A DNA stretch of 64,000 nt from Legionella yabuuchiae. GTDB lineage: Bacteria; Pseudomonadota; Gammaproteobacteria; Legionellales; Legionellaceae. The DNA lies in contig NZ_CAAAIW010000001.1 in the NCBI RefSeq assembly GCF_900640115.1, forward strand, positions 15,037 through 79,036, written 5' to 3'. Shown here in pieces: positions 36,870 through 47,400 of the stretch; within the stretch, counting starts at the first letter, position 1, and the number at the start of each line of letters is the position of its first letter. Position numbers and translations under genes: made by a program. Under the pieces are notes generated by a model. That model did not search any database. It was not told where the DNA came from and was given only the letters and a program-made list of their open reading frames with translations.

Positions 36870-37301
36870 ATGGATGTTATTAATGATTCAATAAAGATGG
36901 CAGGAATGGGCATATTAATATTTTTATATGCAATTTTTCTGCTAAGAATAGCAAAAGCAACAATTCGACTTAAAAGACCATTTGATTTCGTGATTATAAT
37001 ATTAATTGGCTCCTTGCTGAACTGGACGATCAAGGGCACGGCAGACCTAATTCCAACATTAATTATGCTTCAAAAATTTTTTGCTTGGATTTCTTATTAT
37101 TCTGATTGGTTAGGGTTTATTTTGAAAGGAGAGGCCCAACTATTAGTAGAAAACGGCGATTTAAAATGGGATCAAATGAAAGCAAGCAAAATGACTGAAA
37201 ATGATTTATTAGAAGAAGCCCGAAAAAATAAGATCTTAGACATTAAAAAGATTAAAAAAGCCTATTTGGAAAGAGATGGAAACATCAGTTTTATTGAGTA
37301 A
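36870..37301 (+). CDS. YetF/DUF421-like membrane protein, short form
   Basis: 143 residues. Two to three hydrophobic segments in the first 80 residues with RPFDFVIIILIGSLLNWTI, the DUF421 membrane signature, then the soluble part LLVENGDLKWDQMKASKMTE and DLLEEARKNKILDIKKIKKA followed by ERDGNISFI, matching the YetF cytoplasmic domain. Function unknown in general; Bacillus homologues are involved in spore germination. Stands alone with GAGG upstream of ATG. Confidence 0.75.
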   Translation: MDVINDSIKMAGMGILIFLYAIFLLRIAKATIRLKRPFDFVIIILIGSLLNWTIKGTADLIPTLIMLQKFFAWISYYSDWLGFILKGEAQLLVENGDLKWDQMKASKMTENDLLEEARKNKILDIKKIKKAYLERDGNISFIE

Positions 37302-37456
37302 TTTTTATAGAAATAAGGTAAACCTGTAATCTGGTTAAAATCAATTTTTCAAAATTACAGAAGTTTCTTACTTTAGGCTTTTAGTGGAAGAATTCATTCA
37401 TACGTGTTGGCAGGACGCACCGGCTTTGATCGCTCAAGATGCTCTTTCACACTACA

Positions 37457-39919
37457 TTATAGAATTAGACAGCAACTAGCAGTCTCTGGCTGCATAACTC
37501 TCCCAAGACCGCGGTTTTTGCTCGACATAAGTTTGGAAAAAGCGCGCCGCTCCCCCGCCCACTGAACCGCGCCGGCAAACACCGCACCGTCGGCGGAATG
37601 TGTGTAACCAAGCCCAGAAAAAGAATCAAATGACAGAGGGAAAATTGCGCCACGGACATTTCTAAAATTAAAACTGCGCCAGGAGTCTTCCTTCAATATT
37701 ACCCGACCGAAAAGCCCCTGAGCAAAATCCATCGCGATATTGGCAGGCAGGAACCGCTGTATAAAACCTATGATCTGCCGCCGAAATAAATCGTCTTGGT
37801 ACCAGCTCCAATTATCAAGTTGGCTATCACGAAGGCTAAATGCCTTGAGAAGATGTTGTGGGTTAAACACCGCCTCTTGGGATGAGCGCTGAGTGAAATT
37901 TGACCTAAATTGCTCAAGCTCGCGCCAGAGTACTGTATCGTTAGGCAACACAAGGCTGAGTGCCATTTGTACATCCGCATCACTGCTTTGAGTAATTGCC
38001 TGCACGATTGAACTGAAGTCAAACGAGGTTTGTTCTTGAGAATACGTTTCATGCCCTTCTGGAAAAATTTCTTGATACTGGCGAACCATTTCCTCCTCTG
38101 GCATGTAATGGGCCAACATCGCACAGAGTTCATTATCCATGGCGCAAAGAGAGGCCTGAAAAGCAGTCTTTTGTTTGACCTTACGTCTTGAATAATCCAT
38201 GACCGTGACTTTTTCGGTGACTAGTGTCTCCACTAAGGAGGGATTGGCTTGAAGTATTGCTTCTGACTTTGTAAAGTCCCCATAAACAATTGATTGCACT
38301 AATTGAGTCGCCAAGGGAGACGATTTCTTGAAGAATCCTTCATGCCTGCTCACGGTCCTTCTTTCAGTTTCTGCCTGCTGCAAAACATCAGAAAGTCTAT
38401 TGACTATCGTGGTCTGAGCGAGCAGAGTTTGTAATGGGCTATTTTCCAATAACAGCTGACGCCCTTTCTTAGTACTCACTAACGTTTCTGCAACCGTCTT
38501 GCCAACGTATTTGCCCTGTTCAATGACGGTATTCATGCCTGACACCGTCATCGTTTCCAAAAGATGCGGATGCTCATGCAACCAGTAGAGGGTATCGCTT
38601 TTATGCGCTTGGCTAAACAAGAACCACAGTGCTTCATTAATGTCTTCGCCCGCTTCTACATATGCTCTCACCGCAGCCGCATCCTTCTCAATAATGGCAA
38701 TAGTAAAATAGATGGTTTGCAAATTCGGTTCTTTTTTCAGTTGAGCCGTTAATTGAGGCGCTTCATTATGAAGAATCGCTAATACCTCTTTTTGAGCATT
38801 GGGCGATTTATTATCGAGATAAGCGCTCACCAAGCCCACTTTTTGTTCCATGCTCCATTCACTGAAAAACTCCAAACACTGGACTAATTCATAACCATGG
38901 GGAATTAGCGTGCTCAAGGTTTTTGAGTCCAATAATCTACTTTCATCGAGCAACAGGCCATCTAATAAAGCAGCCTCTCCTTCATGAAGCGTGACATAAC
39001 CTTCAGCTCTTAATTTTTGCAACAGATGATGTTTGACATGCTGCCAATTAATATCGGTGACGCAGCCAAACTCTTCATCTAAGTCTAATAATTCTTGCAT
39101 TGGGATGGGAATAAAGAGGTTGAGGCATTCAAAAAATTTTGAATACGCCTCTTCTTTATAGTCATTTTCAACGTCACGTTTTCCTTGGTATCCATGTGGT
39201 ACAATCAAGCCTTCTAGTTCATCACGCAGTGTATTCACTAGAGCGAATAACTGAAAGTGATTGGCAAAACCAGCGTTTAGTCGGGCAATAATGTCACCAT
39301 CAGAAAGGTCGCGGCTTCCCACGTGTGAATAAACATCGCCAGTATTAATAGACCAAACGATAAACCCTGCGTTTCTGGCAACTTCAATCACCCGGTTGTG
39401 CACATGAATGCCTTGAGGACTCTTTGCTGCAATAATGCTCGCTATTCTATCCACAAGCTTAAAGCGTACCTGGGCAATTACTTCATCCATGTTTTGTGGC
39501 ATGTTGAAGCGACTAATGATGTAATTCACTCGACTAGTGAACCCAGGTGAGCACTGTTCCACATCCTCTTTAATTCCTAAAGCAATCATATTCTTTTGTT
39601 CATCGGTTGTTTTAGGATGCGTAAAGAGAACGTACAGCGTGCTTAAGGACTCCAGTAGCTGAGGTTTTAAAGAGTACGTTGATTGCGCCCCTACGTGTCG
39701 GTCTAATTCTTTAAAAAACCACCCTTGTTCTGTTAACAGAATCACTGTATTTGTTTGGTGATCGAAGACTTTTTGCTTCGTCTCATCATTGAGTTTCAAT
39801 TGCACGCTCAAAAGCGCATAAAAGTCGGTGAGCCAATCATGTGGGAGATTTGTTGGCACCGTGATGGCTAAGCGCTTCGGTTGCTGTGTGTGGCATTTAT
39901 CAGAGTTCAAAATCGGCAT
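37457..39919 (-). CDS. Ankyrin-like protein with C-terminal CaaX box, candidate effector
   Basis: 820 residues with no signal peptide. N-terminal half: helical domain with EDVEQCSPGFTSRVNYII and HVHNRVIEVARNAGF. Middle: a helical repeat region; KTAFQASLCAMDNELCAMLA around 600 resembles an ankyrin unit. Late region: SWRSFNFRNVRGAIFPLSF. The last residues are SCCLIL, i.e. Cys-Leu-Ile-Leu at the very end: a CaaX box whose final Leu predicts geranylgeranylation, with a neighbouring Cys that could be palmitoylated. Several Legionella Dot/Icm effectors use host prenylation this way. Effector status is inferred. Confidence 0.8.
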   Translation of the reverse strand: MPILNSDKCHTQQPKRLAITVPTNLPHDWLTDFYALLSVQLKLNDETKQKVFDHQTNTVILLTEQGWFFKELDRHVGAQSTYSLKPQLLESLSTLYVLFTHPKTTDEQKNMIALGIKEDVEQCSPGFTSRVNYIISRFNMPQNMDEVIAQVRFKLVDRIASIIAAKSPQGIHVHNRVIEVARNAGFIVWSINTGDVYSHVGSRDLSDGDIIARLNAGFANHFQLFALVNTLRDELEGLIVPHGYQGKRDVENDYKEEAYSKFFECLNLFIPIPMQELLDLDEEFGCVTDINWQHVKHHLLQKLRAEGYVTLHEGEAALLDGLLLDESRLLDSKTLSTLIPHGYELVQCLEFFSEWSMEQKVGLVSAYLDNKSPNAQKEVLAILHNEAPQLTAQLKKEPNLQTIYFTIAIIEKDAAAVRAYVEAGEDINEALWFLFSQAHKSDTLYWLHEHPHLLETMTVSGMNTVIEQGKYVGKTVAETLVSTKKGRQLLLENSPLQTLLAQTTIVNRLSDVLQQAETERRTVSRHEGFFKKSSPLATQLVQSIVYGDFTKSEAILQANPSLVETLVTEKVTVMDYSRRKVKQKTAFQASLCAMDNELCAMLAHYMPEEEMVRQYQEIFPEGHETYSQEQTSFDFSSIVQAITQSSDADVQMALSLVLPNDTVLWRELEQFRSNFTQRSSQEAVFNPQHLLKAFSLRDSQLDNWSWYQDDLFRRQIIGFIQRFLPANIAMDFAQGLFGRVILKEDSWRSFNFRNVRGAIFPLSFDSFSGLGYTHSADGAVFAGAVQWAGERRAFSKLMSSKNRGLGRVMQPETASCCLIL

Positions 39920-40205
39920 AAACTCGCTCTTTTATTTGGTTAATCTAATGCAGTGTGATTGAATAATGCCCATTATAACCTAGGCAGGAGCAAAGATTAA
40001 GCAATGCTGGTTGTTTTTTATTGATTCGGCTTAAAGTTGGATTTTTTAATTATAAAACAGGACAATTAAAACTTGCAGGCGCAGATGAGATAGCACAAGT
40101 AAGTGTAGGTTTTTGCCTGTGTATAACTCAATGACAATTTTAAAACCCGCTTGCGAATAGATTCATTTTCCGCTAATGTCTTAGCGTTTAACAGGGAGTT
40201 TGCGC

Positions 40206-41432
40206 ATGTTGAAATCATTGCAGGACTTAATTGGCACAACACAAGCTAATCATAAAACAATGATCCATCAACTCCATCAATTTTGCCACATTAATTCCGG
40301 AACAGAAAATCTCAATGGTTTAAAAGAAATGCATCAGACACTGATGTCCGCCTTTACACCGTTAGCAGATGAAATTGAATCGAAAGTTTTTCCAGAAATT
40401 CCTTTAATTACAATGGCAGGGGAACGAATCTATAAGCCATGCGGCAAAGGGTTACTCATTCGCAAAAGACCTGAGAAAAAACGTAGGGTTCTGTTGTGTG
40501 GCCATATGGATACAGTTTATGGAGTAGATCACCCCTTTCAATCCCTTACTTATATAGATGATAATCGTGTGAATGGCCCTGGTGTAAGTGATATGAAAGG
40601 CGGATTGATTGTCATTTTGCACGCATTGAGCGGATTTGAAAAAACCCCCTTCGCGACTGATCTTGGATGGGATGTATTTATTAACGCCGATGAAGAAATT
40701 GGCTCACCTGCATCAGCCGCTTATCTTGAGGAGTTATCCAAAGATTATCAAGCCGCATTAGTCTATGAACCAGCCATGACTGAATCAGGAACACTGGCTA
40801 AAAACCGCAAAGGTAGCGGGAAGCTCACCTTAATCGCAACAGGTAAAGCCGCTCATGCAGGACGTTCCTTTTATGAAGGACGAAATGCTATTTGTTATCT
40901 GGCTGAAATGTTGTTGGATATTCATGCATTAAATGAATCGAAAGAAAACTTTACGATTAACATTGGCAAAATTTCTGGTGGTGATGCTTTAAACATAGTT
41001 CCTGACAAAGCTGTAGCCAAATTGGATGTTCGAATTACTCATCCTGATGATGAGGACTTAATTCGCCAGAAAATAAATAGCATCATTCAAAAACATCAGC
41101 ATAAGGATTATAGTTTAACGTTAGAGGGTGATTTTGGTCGTCCAGTCAAACGCATTAATCCCGCAACGGAACGATTATTTAAGCGCATTCAAAACATTGG
41201 CTCCGATCTAGGATTGTCCATAGACTGGAAGGACAGTGGTGGCTGCTGTGATGGTAATAACTTAGCTTCGCATGGACTGCCTGTCATGGATACGTTAGGT
41301 GTTCGAGGTGGAAATATACATAGCTCAGATGAATATATCCTCTTAGACAGTTTAGTTGAACGATCTTGCTTAAGCGCCTTGTTGCTCGTTGACTTGGCTC
41401 AAGGTGGGCTTGAGGATCTGTCGAAACAATAA
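40206..41432 (+). CDS. M20-family metallohydrolase heading the ast operon
   Basis: 408 residues from the ATG at 40206 (GGGAG seven bases upstream; an earlier TTG is rejected). Carboxypeptidase G2/ArgE/DapE fold. Metal ligands visible: LCGHMDTVYG (His, Asp), GVSDMKGGL (Asp), INADEEIGSPAS (Glu-Glu) and GGNIHSSDEYI (His); the dimerisation domain has ATGKAAHAGRSFYEGRNA. It is 16 bases upstream of astA. AstE is absent, so this enzyme may remove the succinyl group from succinylglutamate or succinylornithine (inference). Confidence 0.88.
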   Translation: MLKSLQDLIGTTQANHKTMIHQLHQFCHINSGTENLNGLKEMHQTLMSAFTPLADEIESKVFPEIPLITMAGERIYKPCGKGLLIRKRPEKKRRVLLCGHMDTVYGVDHPFQSLTYIDDNRVNGPGVSDMKGGLIVILHALSGFEKTPFATDLGWDVFINADEEIGSPASAAYLEELSKDYQAALVYEPAMTESGTLAKNRKGSGKLTLIATGKAAHAGRSFYEGRNAICYLAEMLLDIHALNESKENFTINIGKISGGDALNIVPDKAVAKLDVRITHPDDEDLIRQKINSIIQKHQHKDYSLTLEGDFGRPVKRINPATERLFKRIQNIGSDLGLSIDWKDSGGCCDGNNLASHGLPVMDTLGVRGGNIHSSDEYILLDSLVERSCLSALLLVDLAQGGLEDLSKQ

Positions 41433-41448
41433 GAGCAAAGGAAACGCC

Positions 41449-42507
41449 ATGATGCTGTTTCGTAGCGCTAAAAAAGACGATTTAAAAGACATTTATGACC
41501 TTGCCCAAAGCAGTGGCGTTGGCTTAACCACATTACCAGCCGATAAGGAATTATTATCTAAACGGCTTGAATGGTCTCTTGAATCGTTTAAAAAAACAGT
41601 AACCGATCCATTTAACGAGTACTATTTGTTCGTGCTGGAAGATCCATCTCAAGGCAAGGTAGTTGGCACTTCGGCGATTGAAGCCTCCGTAGGTCATGAT
41701 ACTCCGTTTTATTCTTATAAATTATCGAAGCGTACCAGAGTATGCCATGATCTTGGCATTCGATCAGACTATGAGGTTCTTAGCCTAGTCAATGATAAAC
41801 AGGGAGCCAGTGAACTCTGTACTTTATTTCTTGCCCCAGATTATCGGCACAGCGGCAACGGAGTATTGTTGTCACGAGCGCGATTTTTATTCATCGCCCA
41901 CTACCCAGTTCGTTTTGCACCGATAGTCATCGCTGAAATGCGAGGAATTTCGGATGAAAACGGCCTGTCCCCTTTTTGGGATGCGGTGGGCAGCCATTTC
42001 TTTCACATGTCATTTTCTAAAGCGGATCGCTTAACCATTGCTACCAATAAGCAATTTATTGCAGACTTAATGCCTCGAAACCCAGTTTATGTAAAATTGT
42101 TAAATCCGAAGGCTCAAGAGGTCGTAGGTAAACCACACGCCTCAACCGTGCCCGCTATGAATATTTTATTGCGTGAAGGATTTCGTTACAGTCAGTATGT
42201 GGATATTTTTGATGCGGGTCCAACCATAGAAGCACCCAGAGAAGCCATTCGAACCGGCGCGTTAAGTCGTGTTATGACTGTTAAAAACATTAGTGATGAC
42301 GTGAGCAGCAGGCGTTATATACTCGCAAACACCAAACTTGATTTTAGAGCGAGTGTTTGTCAAGTTGTGTTTAATCATGAGAAGCAGTCTTGTATTTTAA
42401 GTAAGGAAGCGTCTGAGTTGTTGCAAATTAAATGTGGTGATACTGTCAGAATAGCGCCTTTGATGTTGGAAGAGAATCCGAATTTTTCTGAGGTTAAACA
42501 TGGATAA
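41449..42507 (+). CDS. Arginine N-succinyltransferase AstA
   Basis: 352 residues from the ATG at 41449, chosen for AAAGGA six bases upstream; the longer frame overlaps the hydrolase gene. Transfers succinate from succinyl-CoA to arginine. Family marks: [40 protein letters not shown] (acyl-CoA loop), [20 protein letters not shown] and [13 protein letters not shown]. It overlaps astD by eight bases. Confidence 0.94.
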   Translation: MMLFRSAKKDDLKDIYDLAQSSGVGLTTLPADKELLSKRLEWSLESFKKTVTDPFNEYYLFVLEDPSQGKVVGTSAIEASVGHDTPFYSYKLSKRTRVCHDLGIRSDYEVLSLVNDKQGASELCTLFLAPDYRHSGNGVLLSRARFLFIAHYPVRFAPIVIAEMRGISDENGLSPFWDAVGSHFFHMSFSKADRLTIATNKQFIADLMPRNPVYVKLLNPKAQEVVGKPHASTVPAMNILLREGFRYSQYVDIFDAGPTIEAPREAIRTGALSRVMTVKNISDDVSSRRYILANTKLDFRASVCQVVFNHEKQSCILSKEASELLQIKCGDTVRIAPLMLEENPNFSEVKHG

Positions 42508-43969
42508 ATTAAGTCATTATTATGGTGGAGCTTGGCGTGAAGGACATGGGGAGCCATTCAATTCTGTCAATCCAATCGATAATACGGTGCTTTGGTCAGG
42601 CTATAGCGCTCTCAATGAGCAAATTCAAGAAGCAGTTCAGTCTGCACATCATGCTTTTGGAGCTTGGGCCAGTTTAGACTTAACTGAGCGTGTAACCTAT
42701 TTGCAACGATTTAAACATCAGATTGAAAAAAATAATAAAGCATTATCGACTCTGATCTCTAAGGAAACCGGCAAGCCATTATGGGAGTCTAACACAGAAG
42801 TTAAATCTGTTATTGGAAAGATTAGCTTATCTATTGAAGCCTATCATGAACGTACTGGTGAAAAAAAAATACAAGCACCTGAGGCGACTGGGCATTTACG
42901 ATTTAAGCCGCTTGGTGTGGTGGCGGTTTTAGGGCCATTTAATTTTCCAGCGCACTTAAGCAATGGTCATATCGTCCCTGCTTTGCTCGCTGGCAATACC
43001 GTTGTTTATAAACCTAGTGAACTAACCCCTGCGGTTGCAGAATTTATTATTCGTTGCTGGGATGAATCGGGATTGCCTCCTGGAGTTTTAAATTGTGTGC
43101 AAGGTGACGCAAGCACTGCCAAAGACTTATTAAACCAAGATATTCAAGGCGTTTACTTTACTGGCAGTTACAAAACTGGTTTATCTATCAATAAGCAATT
43201 CAGCAACCGTCCAGAGGTTCTTTTAGCGCTCGAAATGGGGGGGAATAATCCGCTCCTAGTTGATTCGGTTTCAAATCTCAGCGCCGCAGTGTACCAAGCA
43301 ATACTGTCATCGTTCATTACAGCAGGCCAGCGATGCACCTGTGCTAGACGCCTATTGATAGCCGATAATCACCATGGGGATGAGTTTCTATCACAATTTC
43401 TAGAGGTGACCAAATCCTTAAACGTTGGAGCTTACACACAAGAACCAGAACCATTTATGGGTTCTGTGATCAGTTATGAACATGCCCTTTCTCATATAAC
43501 CGCTCAAGAACAGCTGATTAATAAGGGAGCCAGGTCTTTACTTGAAATGTCGCTCATATCTGAACAATCCGCACTTCTCTCACCTGGGATTGTGGATATG
43601 ACGCCAGTTACGGACTTGTTTGATGAAGAAATTTTTGCACCTTTTGTGCAGGTATATCGCTATCGCGATTTTGAACATGCACTAGAATTGGCGAATCAAA
43701 CTCAATATGGTTTAGCGGCAGGAATTTTGTCAGATAGCTTCGAGCGCTATCAGCAGTTTTATCGAACAATTCGAGCCGGTTTAATCAATTGGAATCGGCC
43801 AACCACTGGTGCAGCGAGCAACCTCCCGTTTGGTGGGGTTGGACATAGTGGAAACCATCGTCCAAGCGCTTGGTTCGCTGCGGATTATTGCGCATATCCT
43901 ATTTCGAGCCTTGAACAATCAGAGTTGTCTTTGCCTTCAACGTTATTACCAGGAATCAATTTACCATGA
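42500..43969 (+). CDS. N-succinylglutamate 5-semialdehyde dehydrogenase AstD
   Basis: 489 residues. Aldehyde dehydrogenase fold: [57 protein letters not shown] with the catalytic Glu, and [13 protein letters not shown] with the nucleophilic Cys. The start overlaps astA, and the end overlaps astB (ATGA). NAD preference is from the family. Confidence 0.94.
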   Translation: MDKLSHYYGGAWREGHGEPFNSVNPIDNTVLWSGYSALNEQIQEAVQSAHHAFGAWASLDLTERVTYLQRFKHQIEKNNKALSTLISKETGKPLWESNTEVKSVIGKISLSIEAYHERTGEKKIQAPEATGHLRFKPLGVVAVLGPFNFPAHLSNGHIVPALLAGNTVVYKPSELTPAVAEFIIRCWDESGLPPGVLNCVQGDASTAKDLLNQDIQGVYFTGSYKTGLSINKQFSNRPEVLLALEMGGNNPLLVDSVSNLSAAVYQAILSSFITAGQRCTCARRLLIADNHHGDEFLSQFLEVTKSLNVGAYTQEPEPFMGSVISYEHALSHITAQEQLINKGARSLLEMSLISEQSALLSPGIVDMTPVTDLFDEEIFAPFVQVYRYRDFEHALELANQTQYGLAAGILSDSFERYQQFYRTIRAGLINWNRPTTGAASNLPFGGVGHSGNHRPSAWFAADYCAYPISSLEQSELSLPSTLLPGINLP

Positions 43970-45324
43970 TGAACGTTTATGAACTGAATATGGATGGTTT
44001 AGTGGGGCCTACACATCATTACGCAGGTCTCGCTCCTGGCAACCTCGCATCCACACAAAATGCCTTTAAACCGGCCAATCCAGCAGCAGCTGCGATGCAG
44101 GGCATCGAAAAAATGCGGCTGCTCCATCATTTAGGCATAAAACAAGCGGTATTACCCCCGCATCAGCGCCCTAATTTAGAGTTATTACGTCGCTTAGGGT
44201 TTCATGGAACACCAACCGAACAAATCAACCAAGCAAGCAAAATCGATATTAATATACTGAGTGCCTGTTATTCGGCTTCCAGTATGTGGACCGCCAATGC
44301 TGCAACGGTATCCTCTAGCTTGGATACCTCGGATAATCGAGTTCATTTTACAGCAGCAAATTTAGTGAGTAACTTACATCGACACCAAGAGTCTGAATTT
44401 TCTGCAGAACTTTTAAAGCGCCTATTCTCAAGTAGAGACTATTTTTATCATCATTCGCCCTTACCTGCTACCGATGGGCTGGGTGATGAAGGCGCTGCAA
44501 ACCACAACCGCATTTGTGCTCGTCATGGCGAGCGAGGAATAAATATCTTCGTTTATGGGAAACGAGCGTTACCAGCGAATAATAAGTATGCCAAGCCCGA
44601 ACGTTTTCCAGCGCGACAAACTTATGAAGCTTCACAAGCGATCGCACGTAAACATCAACTTGATCCTCAACAGGTACTTATGGCTTGTCAGAATCCCGCC
44701 GTTATTGATCAAGGCGTGTTTCATAACGATGTGATTTCTGTCGCGAATGAATCCGTGTTCTTAGTTCATCAAGAAGCCTTTCTCAACCAACAAGAACTAT
44801 TAAGCACCTTGCAGCAATCTGCCAATTTCCCTTTACATCTTTTGGTGGTGAGCAGCGAGCAGGTTTCTGTTGCAGACGCTGTCAGTAGCTATTTATTTAA
44901 CTCGCAATTAGTCACCCTTCCTAATGAACCCAATCAATCCATGGCGTTAATCGCTCCCATTGAGTGCGAAGAAAATGAGCACATTAAAACTTATATTCAA
45001 GAACTGATTGCTGACGACAATAATCCTATTGACTCAGTTCATTACATTGATCTCAAGCAAAGTATGCGAAATGGCGGCGGACCTGCCTGTTTACGGTTGC
45101 GAGTGCCTTTGCTTGAACCCGAATTAGCAGCCATGCACCAAGGGGTTTTGGTCAATGACTCACTATTAGATAAGCTCGCCAACTGGGTTAAACGTCACTA
45201 TCGAGATGAGCTACACGCCGATGATTTGTCAGATCCAATGTTAATTGATGAGTCCTTTTCCGCGCTCGATGAGCTAACTCAACTATTACAACTTGGAAGT
45301 ATATATCCCTTTCAACGCCCATGA
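43966..45324 (+). CDS. N-succinylarginine dihydrolase AstB
   Basis: 452 residues. Hydrolyses succinylarginine to succinylornithine, ammonia and CO2. Amidinotransferase-fold marks: [20 protein letters not shown] at the N-terminus, [39 protein letters not shown] with the His-containing loop before it, and [15 protein letters not shown] with the catalytic Cys. Starts with ATGATG overlapping the astD stop. Confidence 0.95.
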   Translation: MMNVYELNMDGLVGPTHHYAGLAPGNLASTQNAFKPANPAAAAMQGIEKMRLLHHLGIKQAVLPPHQRPNLELLRRLGFHGTPTEQINQASKIDINILSACYSASSMWTANAATVSSSLDTSDNRVHFTAANLVSNLHRHQESEFSAELLKRLFSSRDYFYHHSPLPATDGLGDEGAANHNRICARHGERGINIFVYGKRALPANNKYAKPERFPARQTYEASQAIARKHQLDPQQVLMACQNPAVIDQGVFHNDVISVANESVFLVHQEAFLNQQELLSTLQQSANFPLHLLVVSSEQVSVADAVSSYLFNSQLVTLPNEPNQSMALIAPIECEENEHIKTYIQELIADDNNPIDSVHYIDLKQSMRNGGGPACLRLRVPLLEPELAAMHQGVLVNDSLLDKLANWVKRHYRDELHADDLSDPMLIDESFSALDELTQLLQLGSIYPFQRP

Positions 45325-46061
45325 GAATTATCAGGCTTAAAACTTATTTTAAACATTGCATCTATGAGTCGGACTCTGGGATCCAAGTATATCAAAATTT
45401 AATCTATCGCTGGTTAACCTTCAGCACAAGACCAATACAAACTTTAATTAACCGCTATAATCCTCAGCGACCAATGCTTGATTATCTAAATCCTTTAACC
45501 CTAGCAGTCAGAGCTAGACCCGGGAACACGTGCCTCCTAGGCCTGGGTGGAGCTGGGGCAGCTCATTACTTACAACCCTATTTGCAGACAATTCCCTTAG
45601 ATATTATTGAGTGTCATCAAGAAGTCATTGAGGTGGCCAAGAAGTTTTTCATGACTGATAGGCTATTAAATACCACGATATATCATCAACTCGCAGAATT
45701 ATTTGTTCAAGAAAAAAATCATTATTATGAACACTTACTGATTGATTTATTCGATGAACAGGCTTTTCCTAACTCCTGTAACACAGAAGAATTTTTCACA
45801 CAGTGCGTTAATCGATTGTCACCTAAAGGAGTACTTGCGATTAATATGGCTAATCCGAGCCAACAATGGTCTATATTTACAAAATTAAAAGCCCTATTTC
45901 ATCCTGGAATAGTCTCTTTTCCTATAAATAATTCTGCGAATATTGTCGTTTTAGCTTCAAAAGATCGCTCCATCGATACCTTGAAACAATACATAGGTAC
46001 AGAATATAAAAGCACGAAATTATTTTGGGACACTAAATGGGGATATATCGTAGAACATTAA
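45321..46061 (+). CDS. Spermidine-synthase-like methyltransferase-fold protein
   Basis: 246 residues. A class I SAM/dcSAM-binding fold: [13 protein letters not shown] (nucleotide loop), [17 protein letters not shown] (acidic strand 2) and [14 protein letters not shown]. It resembles SpeE-related proteins without the N-terminal beta domain of true spermidine synthases. It overlaps astB by four bases, so it belongs to the ast transcript, a link to ornithine and polyamine metabolism that is only suggestive. Confidence 0.7.
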   Translation: MRIIRLKTYFKHCIYESDSGIQVYQNLIYRWLTFSTRPIQTLINRYNPQRPMLDYLNPLTLAVRARPGNTCLLGLGGAGAAHYLQPYLQTIPLDIIECHQEVIEVAKKFFMTDRLLNTTIYHQLAELFVQEKNHYYEHLLIDLFDEQAFPNSCNTEEFFTQCVNRLSPKGVLAINMANPSQQWSIFTKLKALFHPGIVSFPINNSANIVVLASKDRSIDTLKQYIGTEYKSTKLFWDTKWGYIVEH

Positions 46062-46260
46062 CTTTGAATTGCTTATGGTACTTCAAAAATCGATTTCACA
46101 AAACCCATCTTTGTTAATCATTTTTGTTACACAACCATCTTTGACCTAAATCTTCATCAGCAGTCTTAACGAGAGCGATCATGAATCTTTTTTTTGTTGG
46201 GCTATGCTTTTCTCTAGCCCAACAAATGATAACTTTCTAGATTTTCATGCACACTCAATC

Positions 46261-46653
46261 TTATGGGGTAACTGAAGCACGAGCTATCGCGTTTCTTCCA
46301 TTGATAGTTGTTCTTTCTCCGCGAACAGTCACTGATTGGTTAACTCGAAGATGCTGTCTGCATAGACGTCTGATATCCCCTTGATTGCGTACACCCACTC
46401 CAGCAATGGCAACCGTTGGGAAGACACGGTAACTTTGACCTTTTTTTGTTTTCACCAATATTTCATTATCTTCACATAACAGCTCTTTGATTTTACCGCG
46501 TACGGTAACTGGAATGACTTTGGGAGCAATTGGTTTCAAGGCTCCTGGTTTAAGATTAACATTAGGGACTTGCTGTTGCGGATTTTGAGCGGCTTGTAAT
46601 GATAGACTGTATGCAGAAAAAAAAGCGAAAATGAATATGAATATTTTTTTCAT
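46261..46653 (-). CDS. Small secreted protein of unknown function
   Basis: 130 residues. Signal peptide MKKIFIFIFAFFSAYSLSLQ with cleavage near QAA. The mature part begins with a Pro/Gln-rich linker (NPQQQVPNVNLKPGALKPIA) followed by a compact beta-rich domain (VTVRGKIKELLCEDNEILVK, RRLCRQHLRVNQSVTVRGER) with two Cys, somewhat OB-like. I do not recognise a family. Convergent with the ast operon. Confidence 0.65.
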   Translation of the reverse strand: MKKIFIFIFAFFSAYSLSLQAAQNPQQQVPNVNLKPGALKPIAPKVIPVTVRGKIKELLCEDNEILVKTKKGQSYRVFPTVAIAGVGVRNQGDIRRLCRQHLRVNQSVTVRGERTTINGRNAIARASVTP

Positions 46654-46749
46654 AATATTATCCTTAATGTACAGGGTCAGCTAACAATTCCTTTTACGGT
46701 ATAAAATGTCACCTATTGTTCACATTAAAATATAGCTTTACTATTCCTA

Positions 46750-47033
46750 TTACGCAAATAGTTCCTGCAATCGTTCAGGGCAAATGAATGAATGCTCAAA
46801 AAATCCACTCAATACTTTTTGTGCATACTCTGGCTGCAAAGCGGCCTTATAACCTTTGGCTTTTACCCCTTTTTGCATATATTTCATTACGAAAGCTATT
46901 AATGGCAACGTGGCTAAATACGCCTAAATTTTCTGAGGCATTATCCCTTTGTACCCTTGAATCATCCTCTCTAAAAGTTACATCAACATCCAATGTAACT
47001 GATTCTCAACTGACCAATGCTTTCTGACGGCAT
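46750..47033 (-). pseudogene. ISAs1-family transposase, C-terminal remnant
   Basis: Reading leftward gives VRKHWSVENQLHWML, then after a frame change VDVTFREDDSRVQRDNASEN and LGVFSHVAINSFRNEIYAKR, then in another frame YKAALQPEYAQKVLSGFF. This is the conserved tail of ISAs1/H-repeat transposases (R.HW.IEN.LHW.LDV.F.ED.SR). At least two frameshifts. A near-identical 3' piece lies in the opposite orientation at 48559-48700. Confidence 0.75.
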
Positions 47034-47126
47034 TAGAAAATATTGTTACGTCAAGTCTGTTTTTTTATTTTTTTCTTAGGTAAGATATAGCAATATACCT
47101 CTATCAAAATTAGCCCACATATAAAC

Positions 47127-47266
47127 TGTGGATAATTTCATTAAGAAGCCCATACTTTCTACTTGACAAACCGTCTCAAATTTTAGAAAACCCAATAAAT
47201 AAAAGAGCTATAGATTATATTTGAAAAATACTTACAATGTATCTTATCCACAATTTCTGTGGATAA
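47127..47266. promoter_or_regulatory. Cluster of three perfect DnaA boxes
   Basis: TGTGGATAA at 47127-47135, TTATCCACA at 47244-47252 and TGTGGATAA at 47258-47266 are exact matches to the strongest DnaA-box consensus. The last two face each other as a 23-bp palindrome. AT-rich DNA lies between them. This may be a DnaA-titration or replication-control site, a remnant plasmid origin, or a regulatory site of the following deformylase gene. No dnaA, dnaN or rep gene is near. Confidence 0.6.
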
Positions 47267-47400
47267 ACCTGTTAGCATGCATTTAAAAACCTTGTAAAAT
47301 AAGAACCTTTAGGACGTGATCAGAGTTTCTTCAGGGGTACTTAGAATTGATCGCTGTGTTCTGTGTTATAGTCCGACAAAACATTATAAATTTAAGCGTT

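Noticed and set aside
40160-40190. ArgR operator upstream of the ast operon (GAATAGATTC)
   Set aside because: The half-sites are only two bases apart, while ARG boxes need four between GAAT and ATTC.
46193-46226. 12-bp stem TTTGTTGGGCTA as a terminator
   Set aside because: The T-run lies on the 5' side of the stem and no U-tract follows it on either strand; it may still be a structural hairpin.
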